Positions 17,353-26,865 of a DNA stretch of 64,000 nucleotides are shown one piece after another. The stretch covers positions 1-64,000 of the forward strand of contig JARLGI010000036.1 of the NCBI GenBank assembly GCA_031296115.1. Direction: 5' to 3'. The stretch comes from Acidobacteriota bacterium. GTDB taxonomy: Bacteria > Acidobacteriota > Terriglobia > Terriglobales > Acidobacteriaceae. Numbering within the stretch: the stretch's first letter is position 1; each line of letters begins with the position of its first letter. The notes under the pieces are model-generated. The model did no database searches, was not told the DNA's origin, and saw only the letters and a program-made list of their open reading frames with translations. The position numbers were made by a program, and so were the translations under genes.

Positions 17353-17358
17353 TATAAT
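17353..17358 (+). promoter_or_regulatory. Perfect -10 hexamer in the divergent murQ/namZ intergenic region
   Basis: TATAAT lies about 50 bp before the probable TTG start of the NamZ fusion. No good -35 is seen 16-18 bp upstream. The reverse strand also reads TATTAT, so it could serve either direction. Confidence 0.4.
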
Positions 17359-17407
17359 AGCTTGCTCCCCAAATTTACTCGCTGGACTAGAAAGGCTCCC
17401 TAACCAC

Positions 17408-19843
17408 TTGATCTCCCGTCGTTGCTGGACGTCCACCCTCATCCTTGGTCTTCTCGGGGTAGCTTTGAACGCCGGTCCTGTCGCGGCGCAATCCGCGGCG
17501 TCGCCGGCGCCCGCACAAACCTCGACTGCTGCCCCGGCCACGGGCGATGCGGCCCGCTATTTTCTGCTCGACGCCTTGCTGAAAAATGCGGTCGAGAAGG
17601 GAAGTGCTCCCGGCGCGGTATTGCTGGTCGGTCACAACGGAACGGTCGTCTATCGCAAGGCCTACGGCAACATGTCGTCGGAAAGTTCCAGGGACCCCAT
17701 GACTCCGGACGCCATCTTCGACATGGCGTCGCTGACCAAGGTGATTGCGACAACGACGTGTGTCATGCGCATGGTGCAGCTGGGGCAGATCAAGCTGAAT
17801 GATGCCGTCGCCAAATACATTCCCGAGTTTGCCCAGAACGGCAAGCAGGACGTGACCGTCCGGCAATTGATGACGCATTACTCAGGTCTGCGCCCCGACC
17901 TCGATCTCAAGCAGTACTGGCACGGACTGGACGAAGCCTACACGCGCGCGAATGCGGAGAAGCTGATCAACCCGCCGGGCTCGGTTTTCGTCTACAGCGA
18001 TATCAACTTCATCGTGCTGGGTGAGCTGGTGCAGCGCGTCGCCGGAATGCCGCTCGATCAGTACGCGCAAACTTACGTCTTCCGTCCGCTAGGGATGACG
18101 ACCACGACCTTCAATCCGCCGGAAACCTGGGGAGGCCGGATCGCGCCGACCGAACATGACTCACGCACCGGGGCCATGTTGCGGGGCGTGGTACACGATC
18201 CCACGGCACGGGCCATGGGCGGCGTTGCCGGCCACGCAGGGTTGTTCTCCAACGCCGATGATGTCGCGAAGTTTGCCCAGGCCATGCTCAATGGCGGAGG
18301 CGGCGTGCTGACTCCGGGCATCGTAGAGAAGATGACCACGCCGCAACAGCCACCCAACTTCACCAACGTGCGCGGACTGGGCTGGGACATCGACTCTCCC
18401 TTCTCCTCCAATCGTGGCGACCTGCTGCCGGTCGGCTCCTTTGGACACACAGGTTTCACCGGCACTTCGCTGTGGATCGATCCCACAACCAACACCTACA
18501 TCATCCTGTTGACCAATGCGGTCAATGCGAAGCCCGGCAACGTAATTGCCCTGCGCACGGAAGTGGCTACGGCCGTGGCTGCCGCCCTGAATCTGACGCC
18601 GGACCAGGCGCGGAAGATGCGGGTCTCGCGGATCACCGGTTACAACGAGGCGGCGGTTGCCAGCCGCCGAGTGGTGGCGCGCAACGGCCAGGTGCTGAAC
18701 GGGATTGACGTGTTGGAAGGGGACGAGTTCGAGGTTCTGAAAAGTGTGGCTAAAGGCTCCTCGCCCCGTGTTGGGCTGGTGACCAACCAGACGGGTCTGG
18801 ATTCGCGCGGCCGCCGGACCATCGACGTGCTGGCCAAAGCACCGGGTGTGAAGCTTACGGCGATCTTCAGCCCTGAGCACGGCGTGCAGGGCACTGCCGA
18901 CACCGAGAGCATTGCCAACAGCAAAGACGGGCCGACCGGCGTCCCAATTTACAGCGTGTATGGCGACAGCGATGCCAAGAGGCGGCCACCGATGGACGTC
19001 GTGCGCAACCTCGACGTGCTGGTCTTCGACATTCAGGACGTGGGTGTGCGCCTCTATACGTACCCCACGACGCTGGGATTCTTCCTGGAGGCTGCTGCCA
19101 AGGCGGGTAAGCCGATCCTGGTGCTCGACCGGTCCAATCCCATCAACGGCGCCTATGTGCAGGGGCCGATGTCCGACGCAGCGCATGAGAACTTTAATAA
19201 CTATTACCCGGTGCCGGTACGGCACGGAATGACCATCGGCGAATTGGCAAAGCTGTACAACGCTGAGCGCCACATCAACGCCGACCTTACCGTCGTTCCC
19301 ATGCGGAGCTGGCTGCGTGGCGACTGGTTCGATTCGACCGGCCAGGTCTGGGTGAATCCGTCGCCCAACTTGCGGAGCCTGGAAGCGGCGACCCTGTATC
19401 CCGGCGTGTCCTTGATTGAAGGCACCAACGTCTCCGTGGGCCGCGGCACCGACATCCCGTTCGAAGTAGTCGGCGCTCCCTGGATTGATTCGAAAGAGCT
19501 AGCGGCCTACCTGAACGGGCGGGAGATCGCGGGGGTACGGTTCATCCCAACAACGTTCACTCCGAGCACGGGCCCGTCGGCGCGCCAGCTGTGCAATGGT
19601 ATCCACCTCGTGATTACGGACCGCGAGACAGTCGACGCTCCCGAGTTGGGCATCGAGCTCGCAGCCGCGCTTCACAAACTGTCGCCGCTGGGTTTTGACT
19701 TGCCGGGGATGAAATATCTGCTGGCGAACCAGGCGGTATACGCGGCGATTGACGCCGGGCAAGACCCACATCGCATTGCCGACGACTGGCGTGAAGCCGT
19801 GGAGCAGTTCATGCAGGTCAGGGCGAAGTACCTGCTCTACTGA
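17408..19843 (+). CDS. Secreted beta-lactamase-fold hydrolase fused to NamZ (DUF1343) exo-muramidase
   Basis: About 811 residues from a TTG start that gives a clean signal peptide ending near PVAAQS. Residues ~50-400 are a serine hydrolase of the beta-lactamase fold: S108-L-T-K111, YSD at 196-198, GHTGFTG at 346-352. Residues ~453-811 are the NamZ/DUF1343 domain: GLVTNQTG, FSPEHGVQG (E490), FDIQDVGVRLYTYP and DRSNPINGAYVQGP. Bacillus NamZ releases MurNAc from the non-reducing end of glycan, and its neighbour AmiE has the same fold as the first half here; this gene fuses the two. It is divergent from the hydrolase-murQ-murA unit and likely acts in the periplasm on wall fragments. Confidence 0.85.
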   Translation: MISRRCWTSTLILGLLGVALNAGPVAAQSAASPAPAQTSTAAPATGDAARYFLLDALLKNAVEKGSAPGAVLLVGHNGTVVYRKAYGNMSSESSRDPMTPDAIFDMASLTKVIATTTCVMRMVQLGQIKLNDAVAKYIPEFAQNGKQDVTVRQLMTHYSGLRPDLDLKQYWHGLDEAYTRANAEKLINPPGSVFVYSDINFIVLGELVQRVAGMPLDQYAQTYVFRPLGMTTTTFNPPETWGGRIAPTEHDSRTGAMLRGVVHDPTARAMGGVAGHAGLFSNADDVAKFAQAMLNGGGGVLTPGIVEKMTTPQQPPNFTNVRGLGWDIDSPFSSNRGDLLPVGSFGHTGFTGTSLWIDPTTNTYIILLTNAVNAKPGNVIALRTEVATAVAAALNLTPDQARKMRVSRITGYNEAAVASRRVVARNGQVLNGIDVLEGDEFEVLKSVAKGSSPRVGLVTNQTGLDSRGRRTIDVLAKAPGVKLTAIFSPEHGVQGTADTESIANSKDGPTGVPIYSVYGDSDAKRRPPMDVVRNLDVLVFDIQDVGVRLYTYPTTLGFFLEAAAKAGKPILVLDRSNPINGAYVQGPMSDAAHENFNNYYPVPVRHGMTIGELAKLYNAERHINADLTVVPMRSWLRGDWFDSTGQVWVNPSPNLRSLEAATLYPGVSLIEGTNVSVGRGTDIPFEVVGAPWIDSKELAAYLNGREIAGVRFIPTTFTPSTGPSARQLCNGIHLVITDRETVDAPELGIELAAALHKLSPLGFDLPGMKYLLANQAVYAAIDAGQDPHRIADDWREAVEQFMQVRAKYLLY

Positions 19844-20634
19844 GCCATGTGTTGGGACTTGCTCTGATCCAGCGTAATGCTGCGCTCCAGCACCATCTCG
19901 ATGGACTCCCCTACGCCGAGTTGAATCTCAGGCCCGCGGGTGAACAATACGGTGGCCAATCCGAGCGCGCCGCCGCTCAGGGCTCCGATGCCCGCGCCCT
20001 TGGAGCCGTCGGCAATAGCGCCAATCCCCGCGCCGGGAATCGCGGTACCGACGATGGTTCCAACGTCTTTCCCTTTGCTACCGTCGCCCTGGATGGTGCC
20101 TTCCTTGTCTTTAACACCCGCGGTGTTCGCCGCTCCCGGCGTGCCTTCTACCGCGCCGGGCAGCACAACGGTGTAGCCGCTGGGAAAGATCATCGAGGTG
20201 AAGTTCATCTGCAAGGCTGCGCGGCCCTTCACCCTTCCCGGGCGCTGGATGTGGAGAATCTCGCCCTGCACGAAGGTCCCGGGCGGGATCACGATGTGGT
20301 CATTCAGCGTAATGGGGAATGTGGTTTGCGCGTAAACCGGATCGCCAACCCGGGCGTTCTTGGTGTTGATTCCTTGCTTCAGAACCAGCGGGATCTTCGT
20401 GCCGGAAGGAACAGTTATCAGGTTGCCGTTGGCTTCGGCTGAGGCATTACCGTGTGGGGCGGGAGCATCGCTCGCGGTAAGCTGCGGCAGCTTTTGCTGC
20501 GATGAGACCGCCTTCGGAGCAACCTTGGCCTGCGGGTTGGTGGTGCGCGGCGTGAGTTGCGGCTCGTCCTGGGCCGACAGCAACCCCGGAAACAGCGCAA
20601 GAGCTATCGCCAATGAGAGCAGCCCTGACCTCAT
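19837..20634 (-). CDS. Secreted VirB10/TrbI-like protein with glycine zipper
   Basis: About 265 residues with a signal peptide (LLSLAIALALFPGLLSAQ). After a linker comes a beta domain reminiscent of VirB10/TrbI (VPSGTKIPLVLKQGINT, then DHIVIPPGTFVQGEI). A glycine-zipper segment with repeated GxGxG follows (about 210-240). The ATG at 20634 (MRSGLLSL) is the one preceding the signal peptide. No type IV secretion genes are nearby, so it is probably a stand-alone envelope protein. It converges on the NamZ fusion with a 7-bp stop overlap. Confidence 0.65.
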   Translation of the reverse strand: MRSGLLSLAIALALFPGLLSAQDEPQLTPRTTNPQAKVAPKAVSSQQKLPQLTASDAPAPHGNASAEANGNLITVPSGTKIPLVLKQGINTKNARVGDPVYAQTTFPITLNDHIVIPPGTFVQGEILHIQRPGRVKGRAALQMNFTSMIFPSGYTVVLPGAVEGTPGAANTAGVKDKEGTIQGDGSKGKDVGTIVGTAIPGAGIGAIADGSKGAGIGALSGGALGLATVLFTRGPEIQLGVGESIEMVLERSITLDQSKSQHMAQ

Positions 20635-20701
20635 GTATCCTCCCCGCGAAAAACGAATTCCTGTCCCTATAGAACTCAATGCCGGACGAAAGTCGCGCTG
20701 G

Positions 20702-21439
20702 TTACTTCATCATATACAGCGCATTGACGTGGGCGGTGACCGTGATCTTCTGCGCTCCAAACTCCGCGGTCGGCGTCGCAGCCCTATCTGCCGCGGCCAT
20801 TTGCGGTGCCGCCATCATCATGGGACGGATCGGGCCTCGCTCGACGCTATCCACGGATGCATACGACAGCTCGCCCAGGGTCCGGCCGCTAATGCGAGCG
20901 ATGGCATTGGCCTCATCGTGAGCGCGGCGCAGAGCATCTTCTACCGCCTTGATTTTGGCCGCGTCCATGTCCTCCAGTTCGTAACTCAGGCTCTGGTTGC
21001 TCGTCAGGTCCTGCATGTTAGCCAGACCTTCGGTGATCGGCCCGACCTTGGAGAAGTCCTTGATCTTCACGCTGATGTCGGTATCTACCCGGTAACCTAC
21101 GAGCTTGCGCTTGGGGTTTTTGTAGTCATAAACCGGCTGCGCGGCAAAGCGTCCGACTTGCGCCTGCTTGGGATCGATCCCATTGGTGCGCAGCAGCCGT
21201 CGCACTTGCTCGGCAGCCCGGTTGGCCTGGTCATTGGCGTCCGACAGCTTTTCCGCCTGCGCCGAGATATTGAACTGCACCACCGCTGTGTCCGGGTCAG
21301 ACTCGAACTTGCCGTCCGCGCCTACCCGAACGGTGTTTGGTAAAGGATTGAAAGCATGGTCCTGGGCAGCTACCCTTGTCACGAGCGAGCTGGTGGCAAG
21401 CAAGATAGACAGTCCGACGACCAACATAGTGTGCTTCAT
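20702..21439 (-). CDS. SIMPL-domain (DUF541) secreted protein
   Basis: 245 residues with an N-terminal signal peptide (MLVVGLSILLATSSLVTRVAAQ). A SIMPL/DUF541 domain follows: VRVGADGKFESDPDTAVVQF, SLSYELEDMDAAKIKAVEDA and KITVTAHVNALY at the end. Members are periplasmic or outer-membrane proteins of unclear biochemical role (the name derives from an IRAK-1-signalling molecule). A methionine/alanine-rich loop (RPMMMAAPQMAAADRA) precedes the last strand. It may be co-transcribed with the following VirB10-like gene. Confidence 0.85.
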   Translation of the reverse strand: MKHTMLVVGLSILLATSSLVTRVAAQDHAFNPLPNTVRVGADGKFESDPDTAVVQFNISAQAEKLSDANDQANRAAEQVRRLLRTNGIDPKQAQVGRFAAQPVYDYKNPKRKLVGYRVDTDISVKIKDFSKVGPITEGLANMQDLTSNQSLSYELEDMDAAKIKAVEDALRRAHDEANAIARISGRTLGELSYASVDSVERGPIRPMMMAAPQMAAADRAATPTAEFGAQKITVTAHVNALYMMK

Positions 21440-21717
21440 AAAGGTCTAGACGCGACAGCTCCTGAACTGTAATCCCCCAAACGGCTACCTGGCTCTCCTG
21501 CCGCGGTTGATGACTTGTGGGTTCCGGTTTTTCGATTCGGCATCGGCGGAGAAACGCGAACCCCCGGCGCTTCTCCCATTTCGGGAGTTTAATACTCCGG
21601 TTCCCAGAATCAAACTCGATAGCCATTTTCCAGTCATCTCGTGCTTGAAAACCCGAACCCAACCAGTTAGGTTGCAGACAGGAGCCGTGCAATAGACCAC
21701 ATCGAGAAGGAGCGGCG

Positions 21718-21957
21718 ATGCGCAAATGGTATGTGCCACTAACCGTGCTCGGAATCGGTAGTGTCGGCGCCTTTCTCTTGAGCGGGCGCGGACGGATTAT
21801 TCTGAGCGACCTTGCGGAGAGGTTTCGCGGAGCTCCTGATCGCCTGCTGGAATGGAATGAAACCACGCTGGCCGAACTCGACCGCATTCAGACAGCTCTG
21901 AATGAAATCGCTGAATCGCTTCAGCCTCAACATCCCCACATTCAGGCTGGGCGTTAA
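21718..21957 (+). CDS. Small single-span membrane protein
   Basis: 79 residues. An AAGGAG at 21707-21712 sits about 5 nt before the ATG, a strong ribosome-binding site. Residues 5-22 are hydrophobic (YVPLTVLGIGSVGAFLLSG). The rest forms a likely amphipathic helix (DLAERFRGAPDRLLEW, then DRIQTALNEIAESL). The topology suggests an N-terminal anchor with a short coiled-coil tail. Function is unknown. Confidence 0.6.
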   Translation: MRKWYVPLTVLGIGSVGAFLLSGRGRIILSDLAERFRGAPDRLLEWNETTLAELDRIQTALNEIAESLQPQHPHIQAGR

Positions 21958-21971
21958 GCGTCGTCCGGAAA

Positions 21972-22259
21972 CTAGGGCGCTGACAACTCGTTGATTTTCC
22001 CTGCCATGCGTACATCGCGCTGCGTCACCCCGCCGGAATCATGCGAAACCAATACCAGTGTGACCTTGTTGTAGCTGATGTGGATATCGGGATGGTGATT
22101 AACAGCTTCAGCCGCTTCGGCAATGTGGTTCGCAAACTCCATTGCGTGGACAAAGTTGTCGAACTGAAAGATACGCTCAATGGCGTTGCCGCTCTTCTTC
22201 CACCCGGGAAGGTTCTTCAGTGCCTCGTCGATTTCGGAATCGGATAAGACGGTGCTCAT
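21972..22259 (-). CDS. 4a-hydroxytetrahydrobiopterin dehydratase
   Basis: This 95-residue pterin-4a-carbinolamine dehydratase (PhhB/DCoH family) has the active-site motif HHPDIHISYNKV followed by VSHDSGGVTQRD; the full domain is present. It dehydrates 4a-hydroxytetrahydrobiopterin in pterin recycling. No phenylalanine hydroxylase is in the window, so its physiological partner is not shown. The ATG at 22259 is the family start. Confidence 0.92.
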   Translation of the reverse strand: MSTVLSDSEIDEALKNLPGWKKSGNAIERIFQFDNFVHAMEFANHIAEAAEAVNHHPDIHISYNKVTLVLVSHDSGGVTQRDVRMAGKINELSAP

Positions 22260-22310
22260 GGGGGCGCTCCTGTCTTCCAGAGGGAAGAGCCAATAGCTTG
22301 CTCGATGCAG

Positions 22311-23414
22311 TCAACCTACGCGGGCTGCTCTGCCGAGACCAAAGCGCTTGGTGCTGGACTGAGCGTTGATTTCGTGGCGCAGTTGGTCCCAGATTAGTTC
22401 TTTTACGGAGAGAAACACCTCGACGATCTCCGGATCGAACTGCCGGCCAGAGTATCGCTGAATCTCACGACGGCCGGAGGAAATGGATTGCGCTGCGCGG
22501 TATGGCCGGTCTGAGGTCATCGCATCAAACGTGTCCGCGATGGCGAATATCCTTGCTCCCAGGGGAATCTGCTCGCCTTTCAGGCCGCGGGGATAACCGC
22601 TGCCGTCGTAGCGCTCCTGGTGGGAGTAAACGATGTTTGCCGGTTCGTGCAGGAAAGGTATGTGCCGCAGCAGTTGATAACCCAGCAGCGCGTGCTGCTG
22701 CATGATCGCGTGCTCTTCCGGGCTGAGCCGGCCGGGCTTACGCAAAATGGCGTCAGGGATGGCCATCTTGCCGACGTCATGCAGGAAGGCTCCTCGAGCG
22801 ATGATCCGGACTTTCTCTTGCGGCAGGTTCATGGCGCGGGCGATGGCAATCGTGAAGGCCGTCACCCGCCGGGAATGGCCTTCCGTCTCGGCGTCCTTCA
22901 GATCGAGGGCGTCGCCCAGCGCTTCCAGCGTGATGTCATACGAACGTTCGAGGTCGGCGAGCGCGTGGCGCAGCATCTCGGTGCGGGCTGAAACCAGCGA
23001 CTCCAATTTCGTCTGGTAAGCCAGATTCTCAGCCTTGAGACGGCGGTTCTCCAGGGCCCGGCGCACGATCGCCAGCAACTGCTCACGCTCGAACGGCTTG
23101 AGCAGGTAGTCGTACGCTCCATTGCGGATAGCTGCCAGCGCCACGGAAATGTCGGAGACTGCGGTGACCATCACCACCGGCAGGTCGGGATGCTCCTGGC
23201 GCAGTTTGGCCAGCAGAGTCAAGCCATCCATGCCGCTCATGATGACGTCGGACAAGACAATCGAGTAACGGTCGTCGCGCTGGTGCAGCGCCGCTAGCGC
23301 CTCGGCGGCAGAGTTGACAGGATGACAGTCGAAACCGGCCTGTTCCAGGATGGAAACCACCGCGTCACGAATTGAGTCTTCATCGTCAACGATGAGAATG
23401 CGTTCGTCAGCCAT
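22311..23414 (-). CDS. Response regulator with HD-GYP cyclic-di-GMP phosphodiesterase domain
   Basis: 367 residues. The N-terminal receiver domain has D10/D11, phospho-acceptor D56 (VLSDVIMSGMDG) and K106. A linker helix follows (about 122-160, coiled-coil like). The HD-GYP domain has the metal-binding H212-D213 in LHDVGKMAIPD, and HQERYDGSGYP at 265-275 gives the GYP motif. Such proteins hydrolyse cyclic-di-GMP under phosphorylation control. No cognate histidine kinase is adjacent. The last ~25 residues are divergent. Confidence 0.93.
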   Translation of the reverse strand: MADERILIVDDEDSIRDAVVSILEQAGFDCHPVNSAAEALAALHQRDDRYSIVLSDVIMSGMDGLTLLAKLRQEHPDLPVVMVTAVSDISVALAAIRNGAYDYLLKPFEREQLLAIVRRALENRRLKAENLAYQTKLESLVSARTEMLRHALADLERSYDITLEALGDALDLKDAETEGHSRRVTAFTIAIARAMNLPQEKVRIIARGAFLHDVGKMAIPDAILRKPGRLSPEEHAIMQQHALLGYQLLRHIPFLHEPANIVYSHQERYDGSGYPRGLKGEQIPLGARIFAIADTFDAMTSDRPYRAAQSISSGRREIQRYSGRQFDPEIVEVFLSVKELIWDQLRHEINAQSSTKRFGLGRAARVG

Positions 23415-23607
23415 AAGAGAGGTAGAGCGGGTAAAGCCGTCGCCCGCTAAACGCTAAGCTCGATTAAATCATCGCGGCGGACTCGGAACAAGGAATTTAC
23501 GTTAGCGACGGCGAATCAGGGTTTCCAGCCATTTGGCAGTCAGAACTCGGGGCCACTTGTTGTCAGCTTTCCAACTACCAACTGCCAATTACCAACCATG
23601 AAATGCA

Positions 23608-25179
23608 TCAACTATCCTTTGATTCTTCCTCGGCGCTGTCCAGCTCCTCTTCCTCTTCCCGTTTCAGCGGGCGAAGCAGGGGGAAGAGAACTACGTCGCG
23701 GATGGACCGCGAATCGGTCAGCAACATGGTCAGGCGATCAATGCCCACGCCTTCACCGGCTGTCGGCGGCAAACCGTAGGACAGCGCGCGAATGTAGTCT
23801 TCGTCCATCTGGTGCGCTTCTTCGTCGCCGCGCGCTCGCTCGCCCAACTGGCCTTCAAAACGCCGCCGCTGCTCCTCCGGGTCGTTGAGCTCGCTGAAGG
23901 CGTTGCCGATTTCCAGACCGCCAACGAAGATCTCGAAACGTTCTACCCATTCGGCATTTTCCTCCGGCTCGCGCTTGTTCTTTGACAACGGCGAGATGGC
24001 GAGAGGAAAGTCATAAATGAACGTTGGCTGGATGAGGTGCGGTTCGGCGACGAACTCAAAGATCTCGGCAATGGTTTTGCCGTTGGGCGCCGCTGGATCG
24101 TACGGGATGTGGGGATTGGACGCGTTGTAGCGGCGCACCATGGCAGCAATCTGCTCCGCGCTGCTGAAATCGGCCATCACTGGCCTGGTTCCGGCGTTCC
24201 CCGGCCAGTACTGAATGATACTCTCCCGCATCGAAAGCCGCTGGAAGTTGCGCCAGTCAATGTCATGCCCGTTGTAGTGCGCGACGGTCGTGCCGTTCAC
24301 ATCGCGCGCTACCTGCACCAGCATCTCCGCGGTAAAGTCCATCATGTCTCGGTAATCGGCGTAAGCCATGTAGAACTCCAGCATGGTGAACTCGGGGTTG
24401 TGCTGGGTCGAGATGCCTTCGTTGCGGAAGTTGCGATTGATCTCGTACACGCGGTCCATGCCGCCGACCACCAGCCGCTTCAGGTAAAGCTCCGGTGCAA
24501 TGCGCAGGTAGAGATCGACATCCAGCGTGTTGTGGTGCGTGATGAACGGCTTGGCGACGGCGCCGCCGGCGATGGGATGCATCATCGGCGTCTCCACCTC
24601 GATGAAGCCCTTCGAGTCGAGAAAACGCCGCATGGACTGCACGACTTTGGCACGCTTGATGAAAACCTCGCGCACCTCGGGATTCATCGTCAGGTCAACA
24701 TAGCGGCGGCGATAGCGCGTCTCCACATCCTGCAATCCGTGCCACTTCTCAGGCAAGGGAAGCAGGTCCTTCACCAGAAACGTGATTTCTTCCACGTGGA
24801 TTGTGAGTTCGTTGGTGCGCGTACGGAACAGGTAGCCTTTAATGCCGATGTAGTCGCCGAGATCGAGCAGCTTGTAAAGCTGGAAGGCCTTCTCACCAAC
24901 ATTGTCGAGCCGAACGTAGACCTGCAAACGCTTGCCGCCCTGTTGCAGGTGCGCGAAGCCGGCCTTCCCCTGGATGCGAATGGACATGATCCGCCCGGCA
25001 ACGCTGACGTTGACGCGCGGCGACTCCAGTTCCGGTCCGGCCTTGTCCGAGTGCTGCTCTAGAATCTGCGGGATAAGGTGCGTGGTTTCGTAGCGATACG
25101 GGTAGGCCTGCTGCCCCAGCGCTTCGATTTGTTTCAGCTTCTCTCTGCGTAGCTCGTAGATTTTCTGGTCGAGTGCCAC
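23608..25179 (-). CDS. lysS: Lysine--tRNA ligase (class II)
   Basis: 523-residue class IIb LysRS. An N-terminal OB fold ([19 protein letters not shown]) is followed by motif 1, motif 2 ([23 protein letters not shown]) and motif 3 ([20 protein letters not shown]). It charges tRNA-Lys. The C-terminal tail is unusually acidic ([14 protein letters not shown]). The start ([11 protein letters not shown]) is the family start. Confidence 0.97.
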   Translation of the reverse strand: MALDQKIYELRREKLKQIEALGQQAYPYRYETTHLIPQILEQHSDKAGPELESPRVNVSVAGRIMSIRIQGKAGFAHLQQGGKRLQVYVRLDNVGEKAFQLYKLLDLGDYIGIKGYLFRTRTNELTIHVEEITFLVKDLLPLPEKWHGLQDVETRYRRRYVDLTMNPEVREVFIKRAKVVQSMRRFLDSKGFIEVETPMMHPIAGGAVAKPFITHHNTLDVDLYLRIAPELYLKRLVVGGMDRVYEINRNFRNEGISTQHNPEFTMLEFYMAYADYRDMMDFTAEMLVQVARDVNGTTVAHYNGHDIDWRNFQRLSMRESIIQYWPGNAGTRPVMADFSSAEQIAAMVRRYNASNPHIPYDPAAPNGKTIAEIFEFVAEPHLIQPTFIYDFPLAISPLSKNKREPEENAEWVERFEIFVGGLEIGNAFSELNDPEEQRRRFEGQLGERARGDEEAHQMDEDYIRALSYGLPPTAGEGVGIDRLTMLLTDSRSIRDVVLFPLLRPLKREEEEELDSAEEESKDS

Positions 25180-25580
25180 AATCCGTCCTGTAGGCTCCGC
25201 GCACGAAGCGCCAAAGTCGAAGGTCGATTATAGATGCTGGAGCAGCGGGCGGCCGGACGGGCCGACATTGGTCGGGTTCCCTCGCGCCAGGGCATTTCGG
25301 AATTTGTGACGTATGTCATTGAATCGGGTGAGCAGAGGCTGTATATTGGCGCGTTCTTCATAACCACGCCACGTTTTGCCGTGGCCTGGAGCGGGACAGA
25401 AATTGTTCTGCGGGTGGAGCAGCGCTTCAGCGCTGCATTGGGAAAGTGGTTGGTAGTAGCGGCTTTAGCCGCTGAGGGGCGAAATGCTTACCTCAGGCGC
25501 TGAAGCGCGCAATCTGCCCGCCGTTTTTTGTGCAGGTCTAAAGACCTGCTCCACAGGCGACAACTTATAGAGAGATTCTC
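25180..25580. other. Divergent intergenic region upstream of nuoA, rich in hairpins
   Basis: No gene is visible. Four short perfect hairpins occur in the last 170 bp: GCAGCGCT/AGCGCTGC (25419-25436, with a GGGTGGA flank), AGCGGCT/AGCCGCT near 25457-25472, GCGCT/AGCGC near 25497-25508 and GCAGGTCT/AGACCTGC (25532-25549, minus-oriented). The first and last belong to the family-A type. The nuoA promoter should lie here but I cannot fix it. Confidence 0.55.
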
Positions 25581-25937
25581 ATGCCGCAGAATTACGTGCC
25601 AATCTTTATCTTCGCTTTCGTGGCGTTCCTGGTGGCGGCCGGAACGCTGGCCATTTTTTACCTGATTCGCCCCAAGAACCCGTTCAAAACCAAGCTGATG
25701 CCGTACGAGTGCGGCATCACGCCATTCGACAGCGCGCGCGGGCGTTACACCATCCGCTTCTACATCGTCGCCATTTTGTTCGTGGTGTTCGACGTGGAGA
25801 CCATCTTCCTCTTCCCTTGGGCGGTGCAGTTCAAGCTGCTCGGCCTGTTCGGGCTGCTGGAGATGATGATTTTTCTCGGGATCCTGATCGTGGGATACAT
25901 CTGGATCTGGAAGAAGGGCGCTTTGGAATGGGTGTAG
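25581..25937 (+). CDS. nuoA: NADH-quinone oxidoreductase subunit A
   Basis: 118-residue membrane subunit with three predicted helices, the family length. The conserved loop KLMPYECGITPFDSARG, with the functionally important Cys of the quinone cavity region, is intact, as is FDVETIFLFPW. It belongs to the membrane arm of complex I near the quinone site. A strong terminator directly follows, and no nuoB lies between it and nuoC. Confidence 0.96.
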   Translation: MPQNYVPIFIFAFVAFLVAAGTLAIFYLIRPKNPFKTKLMPYECGITPFDSARGRYTIRFYIVAILFVVFDVETIFLFPWAVQFKLLGLFGLLEMMIFLGILIVGYIWIWKKGALEWV

Positions 25938-25960
25938 GCCGTTCCATTCAGCCGGGGTTC

Positions 25961-26000
25961 GCCCCATTTCGCGTCACACGCGCGAATGGGGATTTTTTTT
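25961..26000 (+). terminator. Rho-independent terminator after nuoA
   Basis: The stem CCCCATT-(T)-CGCG pairs with CGCGAATGGGG (one bulged T, short loop) and is followed by A and eight T residues. It lies 24 bp after the nuoA stop and well before nuoC, so nuoA may form its own short transcript. Confidence 0.8.
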
Positions 26001-26133
26001 GCACGCAACCGTCAGAATGTGATTCGGGTCACAGCGCGACGTGACCCTCGCACAAGATGCTAAGACCCTCAAGCTGTTACAAGTAAGGGTGCCGCAACAC
26101 AGCGCAAAGGGTTAAGCCAGAGAGGCATCAGGA

Positions 26134-26865
26134 ATGCCCGAAGAAACCAAAGGACCGAGCCCCGCCTCTCCCCAGCAAGGCGGCGAGAAGCCGCCCGCGC
26201 CCACGCCTCCAGTTCCAGCTGAAACCGCTGCTCCGCAAGCAGTTGCAGCTCCCCAGCCAGAGACGCCTGCCGCAGCCAAGCCTGCAGAGCCGGCCAAGCC
26301 CGCTGAGAAGCCGGCTGTCCCGGCCACTGCCGCCAAGCCCGCTCCCAAGCCCGAAGGCCCGAAGCCGGAGCCGTGGGAGTCCGATCTCGCCGCCAGCCTG
26401 CGCAGTCAGTATGGAACCGGAATCAGGGAAGCCTGCACCTACGTCGGCCAGAAATACCTGGTGGTGGACAAGTCCATCCTGTACGAGATTCTGCTGCGCA
26501 TGCGCGATGACGAGGGCTTCGACTACTGCGTGGACATCACTGCGGTCCACTACCCCAAGCGGGACGAGCAGTTCGACATGGTTTACGTTCTGTACTCCTT
26601 CCCCAAGAACGAGCGCGTGCGCATCAAGACGCAGATCAAGGACGGGGACACCGTCCGCACTGCGTCCGGCATCTGGGAGACGGCCAACTGGCTGGAGCGC
26701 GAAGTCTATGACATGTTCGGCATCTCCTTCGACGGGCATCCCGACCTGAAACGCATCCTGCTGCCCGAGGGCTGGAAGGGATACCCGCTGCGCAAGGACT
26801 ACCCGATCCTGCAACAAGACCAGGAGTGGGTGCAGATCAATCTTGGCATCGAGAGTGGACAATGA
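26134..26865 (+). CDS. nuoC: NADH-quinone oxidoreductase subunit C
   Basis: 243 residues. The C-terminal ~165 residues are the 30-kDa subunit domain: [14 protein letters not shown], then [17 protein letters not shown] and [10 protein letters not shown], which contact NuoD near the quinone channel. The first ~80 residues are almost only Pro, Ala, Lys and Glu ([20 protein letters not shown]), a disordered extension absent from most NuoC proteins. The TGA stop overlaps the nuoD ATG. Confidence 0.93.
   Translation: MPEETKGPSPASPQQGGEKPPAPTPPVPAETAAPQAVAAPQPETPAAAKPAEPAKPAEKPAVPATAAKPAPKPEGPKPEPWESDLAASLRSQYGTGIREACTYVGQKYLVVDKSILYEILLRMRDDEGFDYCVDITAVHYPKRDEQFDMVYVLYSFPKNERVRIKTQIKDGDTVRTASGIWETANWLEREVYDMFGISFDGHPDLKRILLPEGWKGYPLRKDYPILQQDQEWVQINLGIESGQ

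Noticed and set aside
17317..17541. Longer start for the serine hydrolase next to murQ
   Set aside because: The extension runs antisense through the TATAAT and the signal-peptide codons of the divergent NamZ fusion and shows no homology-like sequence.
23418..23452. GGTAGAGCGGG...CCCGC before the HD-GYP gene as another family-A copy
   Set aside because: The entry flank is similar but the stem is short with a long interrupted loop, so membership is not convincing.
25938..26133. Search for nuoB or a truncated nuoB between nuoA and nuoC
   Set aside because: No reading frame with the NuoB cysteine motifs exists in either strand; only the terminator and a short spacer are present.
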